Shown here in pieces: positions 52,742 to 62,173 of a stretch of 64,000 bases of DNA. Source of the DNA: Actinophytocola algeriensis. Lineage in GTDB: Bacteria > Actinomycetota > Actinomycetes > Mycobacteriales > Pseudonocardiaceae. The stretch covers positions 1 through 64,000 of the forward strand of contig NZ_JACHJQ010000015.1 in NCBI RefSeq assembly GCF_014203735.1, given 5' to 3'. Numbering within the stretch: position 1 is the stretch's first letter; the number at the start of each line of letters is the position of its first letter. Under the pieces are notes generated by a model. That model had not been told where the DNA came from. It worked only from the letters and a program-made list of their open reading frames with translations, and did no database searches. A program made the translations under genes and the position numbers.

Positions 52742-54795
52742 TGCGGGTCTCGGTCGTGGGCGGCGGGCCGTCGGGGCTGTACCTGGCGATCCTGCTGCGC
52801 AAGGCCGGGCACGACGTGTCGGTCACCGAGCGCAACGCGCCGGACGCCACGTTCGGCTGGGGCGTGGTGTTCTCCGAGGAGACGCTCGGCGCGCTGCGGG
52901 ACGCGGACTACGCCACCTACCTGGAGATCACCGACTCGTTCGCGCGGTGGACGTCGATCGACATCCGCTACCGCGGGCAGGTGCTGCGCTCGTCCGGGCA
53001 CACGTTCTCGGCGATCAGGCGCACGCACCTGCTGGCGATCCTGCAGGAGCGGTGCCGCGAGCTGGGTGTGTCGCTGGAGTTCGGCACCGAGGTGTCCACC
53101 GCGCAACCGGCGGACCTGGTCGTCGCCGCGGACGGGTCGAACAGCACGCTGCGGCGGAGCGCGGACTTCGGCACGTCGTCGACACCGCAGGGCTGCAAGT
53201 ACGTGTGGTTCGGCACGGACCTCGTGCTGGACGCGTTCACCTTCGTGTTCAAGGACACCGAACACGGGCTGTTCCAGGTGCACGCGTACCCGTTCGACGA
53301 GCACACGAGCACGTGGATCGTGGAGACGACCGAGGCGACGTGGCGGCGCGCCGGCCTGGACCGGATGTCCGAAGAGGACAGCATGGCGTTCTGCCAGGCG
53401 CTGTTCGCCGAGGAGCTGGGCACGCACCGGCTGATGTCGAACAAGTCGGTGTGGCTGGACTTCCCGCTGGTGCGCAACGAAACCTGGCACCACGGCAACC
53501 TCGTGCTGATCGGCGACGCGGCGCACACCGCGCACTTCTCGATCGGGTCCGGCACGAAGCTCGCGATGGAGGACGCGATCGCGCTCGCAAACGCTTTCGT
53601 ACGCCATCCGTCCGATGTGGAGTCCGCACTCGTGGACTACGAGCTGGAGCGGCAGCCGGTGGTGGAGCGGTTCCAGCAGGCGGCCGGGGACAGCGCGGCG
53701 TACTTCGGCCGGGTGGGCAGCTACCTCGGGCTGGCGCCCATCCAGTTCGCCGCGAACCTGCTGACCCGCAGCGGCCGGATCAGCCATGCGAACCTGACGC
53801 AGCGGGACCCGCGGTTCACCCGGGTGCTGGACGCGTGGTTCGCCGCAAACGCTTCCGGGGCACCGCTCGTGCCCGGCGCGGTCGCGCCGCCGCCGATGTT
53901 CGCGCCGCTGCGGGTGAACGGTGCGACCTTGCGGAACCGGGTGGTCCGGTCCACATCGGACCTCGCGGAGGCCGCCCGGGCGGGTGCGGGGCTGGTGCTG
54001 ACCGGGTTCGTGGCGGTCGCCGAGGACGGCCGAGTCTCGCCCGCGACTCCGCTGCTCGACGACTCGTGGGCCGCGGTCGTGAAGGACGTCCACGACGCGG
54101 GCGCACTCGCAGGCGTACGGCTGGGGCACGCGGGCCGCCGGGGCGGCACGCGCGCCGACGGTGGCGTGGACGTGCCGCTGCGGGACGGGTGGCCGCTGCT
54201 GTCGGCGTCTCCCCTGCCGTACACACCGTCCAGCGCCGTCCCCGCCGAGATGTCCGAGGTGGACCTGACCCGTGTCAGGTCCGATTTCACCTCGGCGGCC
54301 GAACGCGCGCGAGACGCCGGGTTCGACGCCGTGGAACTGGACCTCGCCGACGGCCACCTCCTCGCGAGCTTCCTGTCGCCGCTGACCAACCGGCGGTCCG
54401 ACGAGTACGGCGGAGAGCCGCTGCGGTTCCCACTGTCCGTTGTGGACGCGGTGCGCGCGGTGTGGCCGGGGCTGCTCGCGGCCCGGCTCACGGTCACCGA
54501 CCTGGCACGGGGCGGCACGACCGTCGAGCAGGGCATCGCGTACGCGCGTGCGCTCGCCGACCACGGCGTCGACCTGATCCACGTCAGGGCCGGGCACACG
54601 ACCCCGAACTCGCGGCCCGAGTACCGGCGCGGCCACCTGACCACGCTGAGCGACCGGGTGCGCAACGAAGCCGGGGTGCCGACAATGGTCGGTGGGTACC
54701 TCACGACCCCGGACGAGGTGAACACGGTCGTCGCCGCCGGCCGCGCGGACCTGTGCCTGTTCGAGCCCGCCCCGACGCCGCTGGAGCAGCTGTGA
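52741..54795 (+). CDS. Anthraniloyl-CoA monooxygenase-like fusion of FAD hydroxylase and old yellow enzyme
   Basis: A 684-residue two-domain flavoprotein. Residues 1-385 are an aromatic hydroxylase: [10 protein letters not shown] dinucleotide site, VVAADGSNS and [14 protein letters not shown]. Residues about 395-684 are an old-yellow-enzyme barrel ([30 protein letters not shown]). This is the layout of 2-aminobenzoyl-CoA monooxygenase/reductase and of salicylyl-CoA 5-hydroxylase fusions. With tryptophan dioxygenase and kynureninase next door, anthraniloyl-CoA is the better guess. Two oddities: the usual HAAHGYL active-site segment reads LDLADGHL, and the barrel stops early (after ADLCLFEP), so the reductase half may be altered or inactive. 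Confidence 0.85.
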   Translation: MRVSVVGGGPSGLYLAILLRKAGHDVSVTERNAPDATFGWGVVFSEETLGALRDADYATYLEITDSFARWTSIDIRYRGQVLRSSGHTFSAIRRTHLLAILQERCRELGVSLEFGTEVSTAQPADLVVAADGSNSTLRRSADFGTSSTPQGCKYVWFGTDLVLDAFTFVFKDTEHGLFQVHAYPFDEHTSTWIVETTEATWRRAGLDRMSEEDSMAFCQALFAEELGTHRLMSNKSVWLDFPLVRNETWHHGNLVLIGDAAHTAHFSIGSGTKLAMEDAIALANAFVRHPSDVESALVDYELERQPVVERFQQAAGDSAAYFGRVGSYLGLAPIQFAANLLTRSGRISHANLTQRDPRFTRVLDAWFAANASGAPLVPGAVAPPPMFAPLRVNGATLRNRVVRSTSDLAEAARAGAGLVLTGFVAVAEDGRVSPATPLLDDSWAAVVKDVHDAGALAGVRLGHAGRRGGTRADGGVDVPLRDGWPLLSASPLPYTPSSAVPAEMSEVDLTRVRSDFTSAAERARDAGFDAVELDLADGHLLASFLSPLTNRRSDEYGGEPLRFPLSVVDAVRAVWPGLLAARLTVTDLARGGTTVEQGIAYARALADHGVDLIHVRAGHTTPNSRPEYRRGHLTTLSDRVRNEAGVPTMVGGYLTTPDEVNTVVAAGRADLCLFEPAPTPLEQL

Positions 54796-55526
54796 CCGCA
54801 TTCGCCGACCTCACGTCGCCGCAGGTGGCCGAACTGCTGTCAGGTTCGCGCAGGCTGGTGCTGCTGCTGCCGGTCGGCGCGGTCGAGCCGCACGGTCCAC
54901 ACGCACCGCTCGGCACGGACGAGCTCATCTCCGCGGGCATGTGCCGGCGGGCCGCCGAACGGCTGTCAGGTGACCCGGACGTGCACGTGCTGGTCCTGCC
55001 GCCGTTGAACTACGGCGTGACCCGGTTCGCCTCGGCGTTCCCCGGCGCGGTCTCGGTCAGCGAGGCGACGCTGCACGCGCTGGTCACCGAGGTGTGCGGA
55101 GCGCTGGTCGCGCAGGGGTTCTCGCGGATCGTGGTGGTGAACAACCACTTCGAGCCCGCGCACGTCGCCACGCTGCGGAAGGCCACCACCGAGGCCGGCG
55201 TCGCCTATCTCGACCTCGTGCGCAGGCACAACGCCGCCCGGCTGACCGACGAGTTCCGGACCGGCGCCTGCCACGCGGGCCAGTACGAGACGTCGCTGGT
55301 ACTGGCCGACCACCCGGAACTGGTCGACACGACGACGGCGGCAACGTTGCCGCCGGTCCCCGTGGACCTCCCGGCCGCGATGGCCGACGGAAAGGCGGAC
55401 TTCGTCGCGATGGGCATGGACCGCGCGTACTGCGGTGATCCCGCAGGCGCGTCCGTCGCGGAAGGACAGTCCACGTTCGACACGCTGACCGACCTGCTCG
55501 TCGAAACCATCCGGGAGGTGGCATGA
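54792..55526 (+). CDS. Creatininase-family metal-dependent amidohydrolase
   Basis: A 244-residue creatininase-fold protein with the metal-binding pattern [18 protein letters not shown] near residues 28-45 and the later VNNHFEPAH and [11 protein letters not shown] segments. Members hydrolyse cyclic or linear amides and related bonds. GTG start overlaps the stop of the monooxygenase. No kynurenine formamidase of the KynB type is visible in this locus, so this enzyme is a candidate for N-formylkynurenine hydrolysis; alternatively it opens a ring intermediate. Both are inference. Confidence 0.85.
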   Translation: MTAFADLTSPQVAELLSGSRRLVLLLPVGAVEPHGPHAPLGTDELISAGMCRRAAERLSGDPDVHVLVLPPLNYGVTRFASAFPGAVSVSEATLHALVTEVCGALVAQGFSRIVVVNNHFEPAHVATLRKATTEAGVAYLDLVRRHNAARLTDEFRTGACHAGQYETSLVLADHPELVDTTTAATLPPVPVDLPAAMADGKADFVAMGMDRAYCGDPAGASVAEGQSTFDTLTDLLVETIREVA

Positions 55527-55587
55527 GCGGAGCTTGCGGAGCGAATCGACGAGTCCGATGGCGCCACGGAGCCTGCGAGGGGGCGCC

Positions 55588-57105
55588 ATGACCCTGTTCA
55601 ACGTCGCCGACCACTTCGTCGACCGCAACCTGACGCTCGGCAGGGGCGAGCGGGTCGCCTTGTACACACCGGACGGCGCGACCACGTACGCCGAGCTGGC
55701 CGCGCTGGTGAACCGGGTCGGCAACGTGCTGGTCGACCTGGGTGCGCGGCGGGGTGAGCGGGTGCTGCTCGCGCTGTCGGACGGCATCGAGTTCGTCGCC
55801 ACCTGGTACGCGGCGCAGAAGATCGGTGCGGTCACGGCCGAGGTGTACACGTTCCTGCAGCCCAAGGACTACCGCTACTTCCTCGACTACACCGGCGCGT
55901 CCGTGGTGATCGCGGACCCGGTCACGCTGGACCTCCTGCGCGAAGCGGGAGTTGACGACCGTCAGGTACTGGTGGTCGGCGGCACCGACCTCCGTCCCGG
56001 CGAACACGACTTCACCACACTCGTGGCCCAGGCGCCGGACACGCTCGCGACCGCCGACACCACCCGGGACGACATCGCGATCTGGAAGTTCACGACCGGC
56101 AGCACCGGCGCGCCGAAGGCCTGCGTGCACACCGCGGCGAGCCCGATCGTCAGCCACGAGGCCTACGCGCTCGGCGTCCTGGGCATCACCGAGGACGACA
56201 TCGTGCTGCCGGTGCCGAAGCTCTTCTTCGGCTACGCACGCGACCTGACCGCGCTGTACCCGTTCGGCGTGGGCGGCGCCGGGATCGCGTTCCCGGAACG
56301 GACCACGGCCGAGAAGCTCTTCGAGTTGATCGCGCGGTTCCGGCCGACGATCCTCGTGAACGTGCCGACGATGATGAGCGCGATGGTGGCCCACCCGGCC
56401 GCGGCCGCGCAGGACCTGAGTTCGCTGCGGCTGTGCACCTCGGCCGGTGAGGCGTTGCCCGCGGAGCTGCACCGCAAGTGGGACGAGGCGTTCGGCGTCG
56501 AGGTGGTCGACGGGATCGGGTCGTCGGAGGCGTACCACATCTACATCTCCAACCGGCCGGGCGCGGCGCGGCAGGGCAGCTGCGGGCAGGTCGTGCCCGG
56601 CTACTCGGCGCGGGTCGTCGACGACGCGGGCGCCGCGGTGCCGGACGGCGCGGTCGGCGTGCTCGAGGTGAGCGGCGGTACGGTCGCGCTGGAGTACTTC
56701 GGGGACGAGGAGAAGTCGGCGGCGACCTACCGCGGCGACACCGTCCACACGGGAGACTTGTTCAGCCGCGACGCCGACGGGTTCTTCACCTACCACGGCC
56801 GCGCCGACGACCTGCTGAAGTCCGGCGGCATCTGGGTCGCGCCGAGCGAGATCGAGCACTGTCTCATCGGACATCCGGACGTGCTCGAGTGCGGTGTCAC
56901 CGGGTTCGAGGTGGACGGTCTGACCCGGCCCCGCGCGTACGTCGTGCCACGGCCGGGCGCCGACGTGACCGGTGAGGCGTTGCGGGCGTACGTGCGGGAG
57001 CGGCTCGCCGGGCACAAGTGCCCGCAGGAGGTCGTGTTCGTGGACTCGTTGCCCCGCACCACGAACGGCAAGCTGGACCGGCGCGCGCTGCGGACGATGT
57101 CATGA
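55588..57105 (+). CDS. Benzoate/anthranilate-CoA ligase family enzyme
   Basis: A 505-residue acyl-adenylating enzyme of the benzoate-CoA ligase branch: P-loop TTGSTGAPKACVH, VDGIGSSEAYHIY, YHGRADDLLKSGG and the C-terminal catalytic lysine in TTNGKLDRRALR. It would form the CoA thioester of an aromatic acid, by context anthranilate. The ATG at 55588 is chosen for GAGGGGG at 55577-55583 and for the domain start; the frame is open earlier. Its stop overlaps the SDR start (ATGA). Confidence 0.9.
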   Translation: MTLFNVADHFVDRNLTLGRGERVALYTPDGATTYAELAALVNRVGNVLVDLGARRGERVLLALSDGIEFVATWYAAQKIGAVTAEVYTFLQPKDYRYFLDYTGASVVIADPVTLDLLREAGVDDRQVLVVGGTDLRPGEHDFTTLVAQAPDTLATADTTRDDIAIWKFTTGSTGAPKACVHTAASPIVSHEAYALGVLGITEDDIVLPVPKLFFGYARDLTALYPFGVGGAGIAFPERTTAEKLFELIARFRPTILVNVPTMMSAMVAHPAAAAQDLSSLRLCTSAGEALPAELHRKWDEAFGVEVVDGIGSSEAYHIYISNRPGAARQGSCGQVVPGYSARVVDDAGAAVPDGAVGVLEVSGGTVALEYFGDEEKSAATYRGDTVHTGDLFSRDADGFFTYHGRADDLLKSGGIWVAPSEIEHCLIGHPDVLECGVTGFEVDGLTRPRAYVVPRPGADVTGEALRAYVRERLAGHKCPQEVVFVDSLPRTTNGKLDRRALRTMS

Positions 57106-57791
57106 GGCTCGTGGTGGTCACGGGTGGCACGCGCGGCATCGGCGCGGCGATCGCGAAGCGTTTCACCGACCTCGGCGACCGGGTGGTGGCGCTGGGCCGG
57201 GCCGACTGCGACGTCACCGACGAGGCGGCGGTCGCCGAGGTGTTCGGGTCGCTCGGCGAGGTCGACGTGCTGGTCAACAACGCGGGGGTGGCCACGAGCG
57301 CGCCGCTGTCGAAGACCAGTGTGGCCGACTGGCGTTCGCAGTTGGACGTCAACGCGACCGGCGTCTTCCTGTGCACGCGGGCGGTGCTGCCGGGCATGCG
57401 GGCACGGAACCGGGGGCGGGTCGTGACGGTCGCGTCGACGGCCGGTCTCGCCGGGCAGAAGTACACGGCGGCGTACTCGGCGTCGAAGCACGCGGCGGTG
57501 GGACTGATGCGCGCGGTGGCCGCGGAGGTCACCGGCACCGGTGTCACGTCGAACGCGGTGTGCCCGACGTTCGTGCGCACGGACATGACGGCGACGACCG
57601 TACGGCGGATCGCGGCGTCCACCGGACGGTCCGAAGAGGACAGTGAGCGGATCGTGGCGGACATGTCTCCACTGGGCAGGCTGCTGGAGCCGGAAGAGGT
57701 CGCGTTCGCGGTGGCGTTCCTCGCCGCACCCGAGGCGGCCGCGATCAACGGTCAGACGATCGTTCTCGATGGAGGAGGTCTCCAGACATGA
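57102..57791 (+). CDS. Short-chain dehydrogenase/reductase
   Basis: A 229-residue classical SDR: TGGTRGIG cofactor motif at residues 7-14, NNAG, catalytic Ser near 126 with YSASK (Tyr/Lys) near 141-145, and DGGG at the C-terminus. It probably oxidises or reduces a hydroxyacyl-CoA intermediate in the pathway. Starts within the ligase stop and its stop overlaps the next start, so it is tightly coupled. Confidence 0.9.
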   Translation: MRLVVVTGGTRGIGAAIAKRFTDLGDRVVALGRADCDVTDEAAVAEVFGSLGEVDVLVNNAGVATSAPLSKTSVADWRSQLDVNATGVFLCTRAVLPGMRARNRGRVVTVASTAGLAGQKYTAAYSASKHAAVGLMRAVAAEVTGTGVTSNAVCPTFVRTDMTATTVRRIAASTGRSEEDSERIVADMSPLGRLLEPEEVAFAVAFLAAPEAAAINGQTIVLDGGGLQT

Positions 57792-58615
57792 GTCCCTTCC
57801 GGGCTTCGCCCGGTTTCACCGACGAGTGGAAGCACTTCGACCTGTCGGTGACCGACGGCGTCGCGACCGTCACGCTGAACCGGCCGGACAAGCTGAACGC
57901 GCTGACGTTCGAGGTGTACGCGGACCTGCGCGACCTGCTGGCCGAGCTGCCGCACCGCGGCGACGCACGCGTGGTCGTCCTCACCGGCGAGGGCCGCGGG
58001 TTCTGCTCGGGCGGCGACGTCGAGGAGATCATCGGCGAGCTGCAGAAGATGGCGCCGGCGCAACTGCTGGAGTTCACCCGCATGACGGGTGCGGTGGTGA
58101 AGGCGCTCCGCGAGTGCCCGCTCCCGGTGATCGCGGCGGTCAACGGGATCGCGGCGGGCGCGGGGTCGGTGATCGCGCTGGCGAGCGACTTCCGGCTGCT
58201 GGCGGAGTCGGCGTCGTTCGCGTTCCTGTTCACCAAGGTGGGCCTGGCGGGCGCGGACATGGGTTCGGCGTACCTGCTCCCCCGGCTGGTGGGCCTTGGC
58301 CGGGCGACGGAGCTGCTGATCCTGGGTGACAAGGTCGCCGCGCCGCACGCGGACCGCATCGGCCTGGCGACGAAGGTGGTCCCGGACGCGGCGCTGGCCG
58401 AGGAGGCGTCGACGCTGGCCCGCAGGCTGGCGGACGGCCCGGCGCTGGCGTACTCGACGACGAAGGTCCTGCTGACGCGCGAGCTGGACATGGACCTGGG
58501 CAGCAGCATCGAGCTGGAGGCGATGACGCAGGCGCTGCTGATGAAGAGCGACGACCACGCGGAGTTCTACGCGGCGTGGTCGGCGGGTCGTCGTCCACAG
58601 TGGACCGGCCGATGA
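57788..58615 (+). CDS. Enoyl-CoA hydratase/isomerase family protein
   Basis: A 275-residue crotonase: LNRPDKLNALTF, the oxyanion-hole segment GRGFCSGGDVEE and AAVNGIAAGAGSVIALASDFRL, and a C-terminal helical region. The usual second catalytic Glu region reads KVGLAGADMGSAYLL, with Asp in the position where hydratases often have Glu, so it may be a ring-opening hydrolase or isomerase in place of a plain hydratase. GAGGAGG lies upstream inside the SDR gene. Confidence 0.88.
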   Translation: MSPFRASPGFTDEWKHFDLSVTDGVATVTLNRPDKLNALTFEVYADLRDLLAELPHRGDARVVVLTGEGRGFCSGGDVEEIIGELQKMAPAQLLEFTRMTGAVVKALRECPLPVIAAVNGIAAGAGSVIALASDFRLLAESASFAFLFTKVGLAGADMGSAYLLPRLVGLGRATELLILGDKVAAPHADRIGLATKVVPDAALAEEASTLARRLADGPALAYSTTKVLLTRELDMDLGSSIELEAMTQALLMKSDDHAEFYAAWSAGRRPQWTGR

Positions 58616-59013
58616 GCGCGCACGAGATCGTCACCGCGCCGGGCCTCGCCGAACCGGTGGGCTTCGCGCACGCGGTGGTCGCGGCGCCGGGCCGCACGGT
58701 GTACCTGGGCGGCCAGACCGCGCAGGGCCAGGACGGCGCGATCGTGGGTGCGACGATGGCGGAGCAGTTCGACCGAGCCGCGGGCAACGTGGTGACGGCA
58801 CTGAGCGCGGCAGGCGCGACGCCGGACCACCTGGTGTCGCTGATCATCTACACGACGGCGGTGGCCGAGTACCGCGCGGCGCTCAAGGAGCTGGGCCCGT
58901 TGTGGCGCAAGCACTTCGGCCGTCACTACCCCGCCGTGGCACTCCTGGGCGTGGCGGAACTGTTCGACGAGGCCGCGAAGATCGAACTGGTCGGCACGGC
59001 GGTGGTCCCGTGA
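58612..59013 (+). CDS. RidA-family enamine/imine deaminase
   Basis: A 133-residue RidA/YjgF/UK114 protein (GRTVYLGGQTAQGQDG, SLIIYTTAVAEYR, PAVALLGVAEL). RidA trimers hydrolyse reactive enamines and imines to carbonyls and ammonia. The canonical substrate-binding Arg near the C-terminus (usually ARxAVEV) is not evident here, where LFDEAAKIEL is read, as in the non-archetypal RidA subgroups found in catabolic operons. In this locus it could deaminate the enamine formed from anthraniloyl-CoA. Confidence 0.88.
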   Translation: MSAHEIVTAPGLAEPVGFAHAVVAAPGRTVYLGGQTAQGQDGAIVGATMAEQFDRAAGNVVTALSAAGATPDHLVSLIIYTTAVAEYRAALKELGPLWRKHFGRHYPAVALLGVAELFDEAAKIELVGTAVVP

Positions 59014-60107
59014 CGTACACGCACCTGTCGCCCGCGCACCAGGAACTGCGTGACCACACGTCGAAGGTGGCGGCCGGGCTGCCCGCCGCCGGGGAACCGG
59101 GCCGGATCAACCGGCCGCTGCTGAAAGCGCTGTCAGAGCACGGCCTGCTGGGCAGGCTGTTCCCCCGGACCTCGGCGATGGACCTTTGCGTCATCCGCGA
59201 GGCGCTGGCCAGGCACAACACGGAGGCGGAGACGGCGTTCGCGCTCCAGGGCCTCGGCGCGTACCCGATCCTGCTGGCAGGCGAGAAGTCCGTGGTGGAC
59301 GCGTGGATGCCGCGCATCACGGCGGGCGAGGCGGCGGTGGGCTTCGCACTGACGGAGCCGGGAGCGGGCTCGGACGCGGCAGCGCTGACGTTGGCAGCCA
59401 CTCCGGACGGCGACGGCTACCGCCTGGCGGGCGAGAAGGTGTTCATCTCGAACGCCCCGGACGCCGATGTGTACTCGGTCTTCGCGAGAACGAGCGACAA
59501 CGGCGCCCGTGGCATCACGGCGTTCGCGGTCCCGGGTGACGCTCCTGGCCTGACCGGTACCCGGCAGCGGCTGGTGTCGCCACACCCGATCGGCCGCCTG
59601 CACTTCAAGGACGTGTACGTCCCCGCCACGTCGGTCCTGGGCGAGGTGGACGGCGGCTGGCGGGTGGCGATGCGGACGCTGGACATGTTCCGGCCGAGCG
59701 TGGGCGCGTTCGCGCTGGGCATGGGTCAGGCGGCCCTGGACGCGGCGGTAGCGCATACATCCGAGCGGGAGGCGTTCCGCAAGCCGTTGAAGGACTTCCA
59801 GGCGGTGTCACACCAGCTGGCGGACGTGGCGACGAGCCTGCAGGCCGCCCGCCTGCTGATCCACGACGCGGCGGCGGCGTACGACTCGGGCGCGGAACGC
59901 ACCGGCCACCTGTCCGCGATGGCGAAACTGTTCGCGACGGAAGCGGCCCAGCGCGCGGTGGACGTGGCGATCCAGGTGCATGGCGCGCGGGCACTGGAAG
60001 AGGGCCACCTGCTGGAGCACCTGTACCGGGAAATCCGAGCCCCCCGGATCTACGAGGGCGCGAGCGAAATCCAGCGAGAGATCATCGCGCGCCAGCTGTA
60101 CCGGTGA
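59010..60107 (+). CDS. Acyl-CoA dehydrogenase family protein
   Basis: A 365-residue acyl-CoA dehydrogenase: GFALTEPGAGSDA and VFISNAPDADVYSVF for FAD and substrate binding, DMFRPSVGAFALG, and the C-terminal IYEGASEIQREIIARQLYR. It would desaturate an acyl-CoA after ring opening. The GTG at 59010 overlaps the RidA stop (GTGA); the open frame upstream of it belongs to shadow sequence. Last gene of the eight-gene operon. Confidence 0.9.
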   Translation: MTYTHLSPAHQELRDHTSKVAAGLPAAGEPGRINRPLLKALSEHGLLGRLFPRTSAMDLCVIREALARHNTEAETAFALQGLGAYPILLAGEKSVVDAWMPRITAGEAAVGFALTEPGAGSDAAALTLAATPDGDGYRLAGEKVFISNAPDADVYSVFARTSDNGARGITAFAVPGDAPGLTGTRQRLVSPHPIGRLHFKDVYVPATSVLGEVDGGWRVAMRTLDMFRPSVGAFALGMGQAALDAAVAHTSEREAFRKPLKDFQAVSHQLADVATSLQAARLLIHDAAAAYDSGAERTGHLSAMAKLFATEAAQRAVDVAIQVHGARALEEGHLLEHLYREIRAPRIYEGASEIQREIIARQLYR

Positions 60108-60154
60108 CGGCCCCCCGGTTATCCAGCCTACGGCAAGCCACCGACAATCCCGGG

Positions 60155-60177
60155 CTGTCCACAGGAACCTGTCCACA
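60155..60177. repeat. Two CTGTCCACA motifs in the convergent gap
   Basis: CTGTCCACA at 60155-60163 and 60169-60177 differ by one base from the DnaA box TTGTCCACA and sit between two converging genes. Their role is unknown; see the similar pair at 63354. Confidence 0.35.
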
Positions 60178-60241
60178 GCCACGGAATTGTCGGTGCCCGC
60201 CGGTACGCTGGAATCCGGGGGCCGGAGGCCAACCCGCGCGA

Positions 60242-61600
60242 CTACCGCGCGGGGATCGTCTCCAGCGCCGCCGACAGCTCCGCGTCCGTCAGCTCGCGGT
60301 CGACCATGCCGCCGGCCAGGTAGCTCGCGTACGCGGGCAGGTCGAGGTGCGCGTGCCCGCACAGCGCGGTCAGGATCACCTTCTCCTCCCCCGTCTCCTT
60401 GCAGCGCAACGCCTCTCGTACACACTCGGCCAGCGCGTGCGTCGGCTCCGGCGACGGGATGATGCCCTCCGCACGCGCGAACCGCACGCCCGCCGCGAAG
60501 CACTCGTTCTGACCGATCGCCACGGCGTCGACCAGGCCGAGCTCCACGATGTGCGACAGCAGCGGCGACATCCCGTGGTACCGGAGCCCACCGGCGTGGA
60601 TCGGATCCGGGATGAAGTCGTGACCGAGGGTGTGCATCTTCAGCAGCGGCGTCAGCCCCGCGGTGTCACCGAAGTCGTAGGCGTACTTACCGCGCGTGAG
60701 GGACGGGCAGGCCTCGGGCTCGACGGCCCTGATCTCCGGTGCGATCTTGCCGGCGAGCTTCTCCCGTAGGAACGGGAACACGAGACCGCCGAGGTTCGAG
60801 CCGCCACCCGCGCAGCCGACGATCACGTCGGGTGTGTCACCGGCCATCTCGAACTGGCGCAGCGCCTCCTCACCGATGATCGTCTGGTGCAGCAGCACGT
60901 GGTTGAGCACGCTGCCCAACGCGTACCTGGCCTCCGGGTTGGCCGCCGCCTTCTCGACCGCTTCGCTGATCGCGATGCCGAGGCTGCCCGTCGAGTCGGG
61001 GTGGGCGGCGAGGATCGCCTTGCCCGCCTCGGTGAGGTCCGACGGGCTCGGGTGCACGGTCGCCCCGAACGTCTCCATCATCATCTTGCGGTACGGCTTC
61101 TGGTCGTACGACGCGCGGACCTGCCACACCTCGCACTCCAGCCCGAACTGCGCGCAGGCGAACGCGAGCGCACTCCCCCACTGTCCCGCGCCGGTCTCGG
61201 TGGTCAGCAGGCTGACCCCCTCCCGCGCGTTGTAGTACGCCTGCGGCACCGCCGTGTTCGGCTTGTGCGAGCCGACCGGGCTGACGCCCTCGTACTTGTA
61301 GTAGATGCGGGCAGGCGTGCCGAGCGCCTTCTCCAGGCGGTGCGCCCGGAACAGCGGCGACGGCCGCCACAACCGGTACACCTCCTGCACCTCTTCCGGG
61401 ATCGGGATGTAGCGCTCCGTGCTCACCTCTTGCTCGATGAGCGCCTGGGGGAACAGCGGTGCGAGGTCCTCGGGGCCGATCGGCTCGCCGGTGCCGGGAT
61501 GCAGCGGCGGCGGGGGCGGCGCCGGCAGGTCGGGCACGATGTTGTACCAGGCCGTCGGCATGTCGGACTCGTCGAGGATGAACTTGGTGCGGCCGGCCAT
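60242..61600 (-). CDS. trpB: TrpB2-type tryptophan synthase beta chain-like protein
   Basis: A 452-residue fold-type II PLP enzyme. The length, the extended N-terminus ([30 protein letters not shown]) and [13 protein letters not shown] with the PLP lysine mark the TrpB2 branch, not the TrpA-partnered TrpB1. [11 protein letters not shown] binds the cofactor phosphate. TrpB2 makes tryptophan from indole and serine, or works as a stand-alone salvage enzyme. GGAGG lies 6 bases before the ATG. It is convergent with the catabolic operon; no trpA is nearby. Confidence 0.9.
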   Translation of the reverse strand: MAGRTKFILDESDMPTAWYNIVPDLPAPPPPPLHPGTGEPIGPEDLAPLFPQALIEQEVSTERYIPIPEEVQEVYRLWRPSPLFRAHRLEKALGTPARIYYKYEGVSPVGSHKPNTAVPQAYYNAREGVSLLTTETGAGQWGSALAFACAQFGLECEVWQVRASYDQKPYRKMMMETFGATVHPSPSDLTEAGKAILAAHPDSTGSLGIAISEAVEKAAANPEARYALGSVLNHVLLHQTIIGEEALRQFEMAGDTPDVIVGCAGGGSNLGGLVFPFLREKLAGKIAPEIRAVEPEACPSLTRGKYAYDFGDTAGLTPLLKMHTLGHDFIPDPIHAGGLRYHGMSPLLSHIVELGLVDAVAIGQNECFAAGVRFARAEGIIPSPEPTHALAECVREALRCKETGEEKVILTALCGHAHLDLPAYASYLAGGMVDRELTDAELSAALETIPAR

Positions 61601-61693
61601 GCGGTGCCTCCGGGACGTGGGTGATCGAGACCGTCACACTAGGTCCACGAGCCGGTGGAAGAAAGACGTAGAGGATGGCGTTACCCTGGTGTG

Positions 61694-62167
61694 GTGAACG
61701 TCGAGGTGACTCCGCTGCCAGGGATCGGAACGCGTCAGGACTTCGTGTCGCGTCAGGGGCGCCGGATCGGCGTCATCACCTACCGCGACGGCAGGTCCGA
61801 GCTGATCGTGTCGCGTGTGGACGATCCGGATACCTGCACGTCATCGATCCCGCTCACGCCGGACGAGGCAGGCGCGCTCGCGAGCCTGCTCGGCGCGCCG
61901 CAGCTGGTCGCACAGCTGCAGGACGAGCTGGACGGCGTCAACACCAAACAGCTACCACTCGTGCCCGGATCCCCTTACGACGGACGCACGCTCGGTGACA
62001 CAGCGTTGCGCTCCCGCACCGCGGTCTCGGTCGTGGCCGTGGTCCGTGCCGGCACGGTCCACCCGTCGCCCCGCCCCGACTTCATGCTGGGCGGCGGCGA
62101 CGCGCTGATCACTGTCGGTACCAAGGAAGGACTCGCCAAGGCGGCGGATGTCCTGAACCACGGGTAG
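61694..62167 (+). CDS. Cation:proton antiporter regulatory subunit (TrkA-C domain)
   Basis: A 157-residue KhtT-like protein. The N-terminal part (TPLPGIGTRQDFVSRQGRRIGVI) is the actinobacterial regulatory domain, and the C-terminal 70 residues (LRSRTAVSVVAVVRAG, GDALITVGTKEGLAK) are the TrkA-C ligand-binding domain that senses a nucleotide. GTG at 61694 is chosen for its position just before the domain; the frame is open from 61655. It lies 6 bases before the antiporter gene, with which it forms a two-gene operon. Confidence 0.88.
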   Translation: MNVEVTPLPGIGTRQDFVSRQGRRIGVITYRDGRSELIVSRVDDPDTCTSSIPLTPDEAGALASLLGAPQLVAQLQDELDGVNTKQLPLVPGSPYDGRTLGDTALRSRTAVSVVAVVRAGTVHPSPRPDFMLGGGDALITVGTKEGLAKAADVLNHG

Positions 62168-62173
62168 CGGCCG

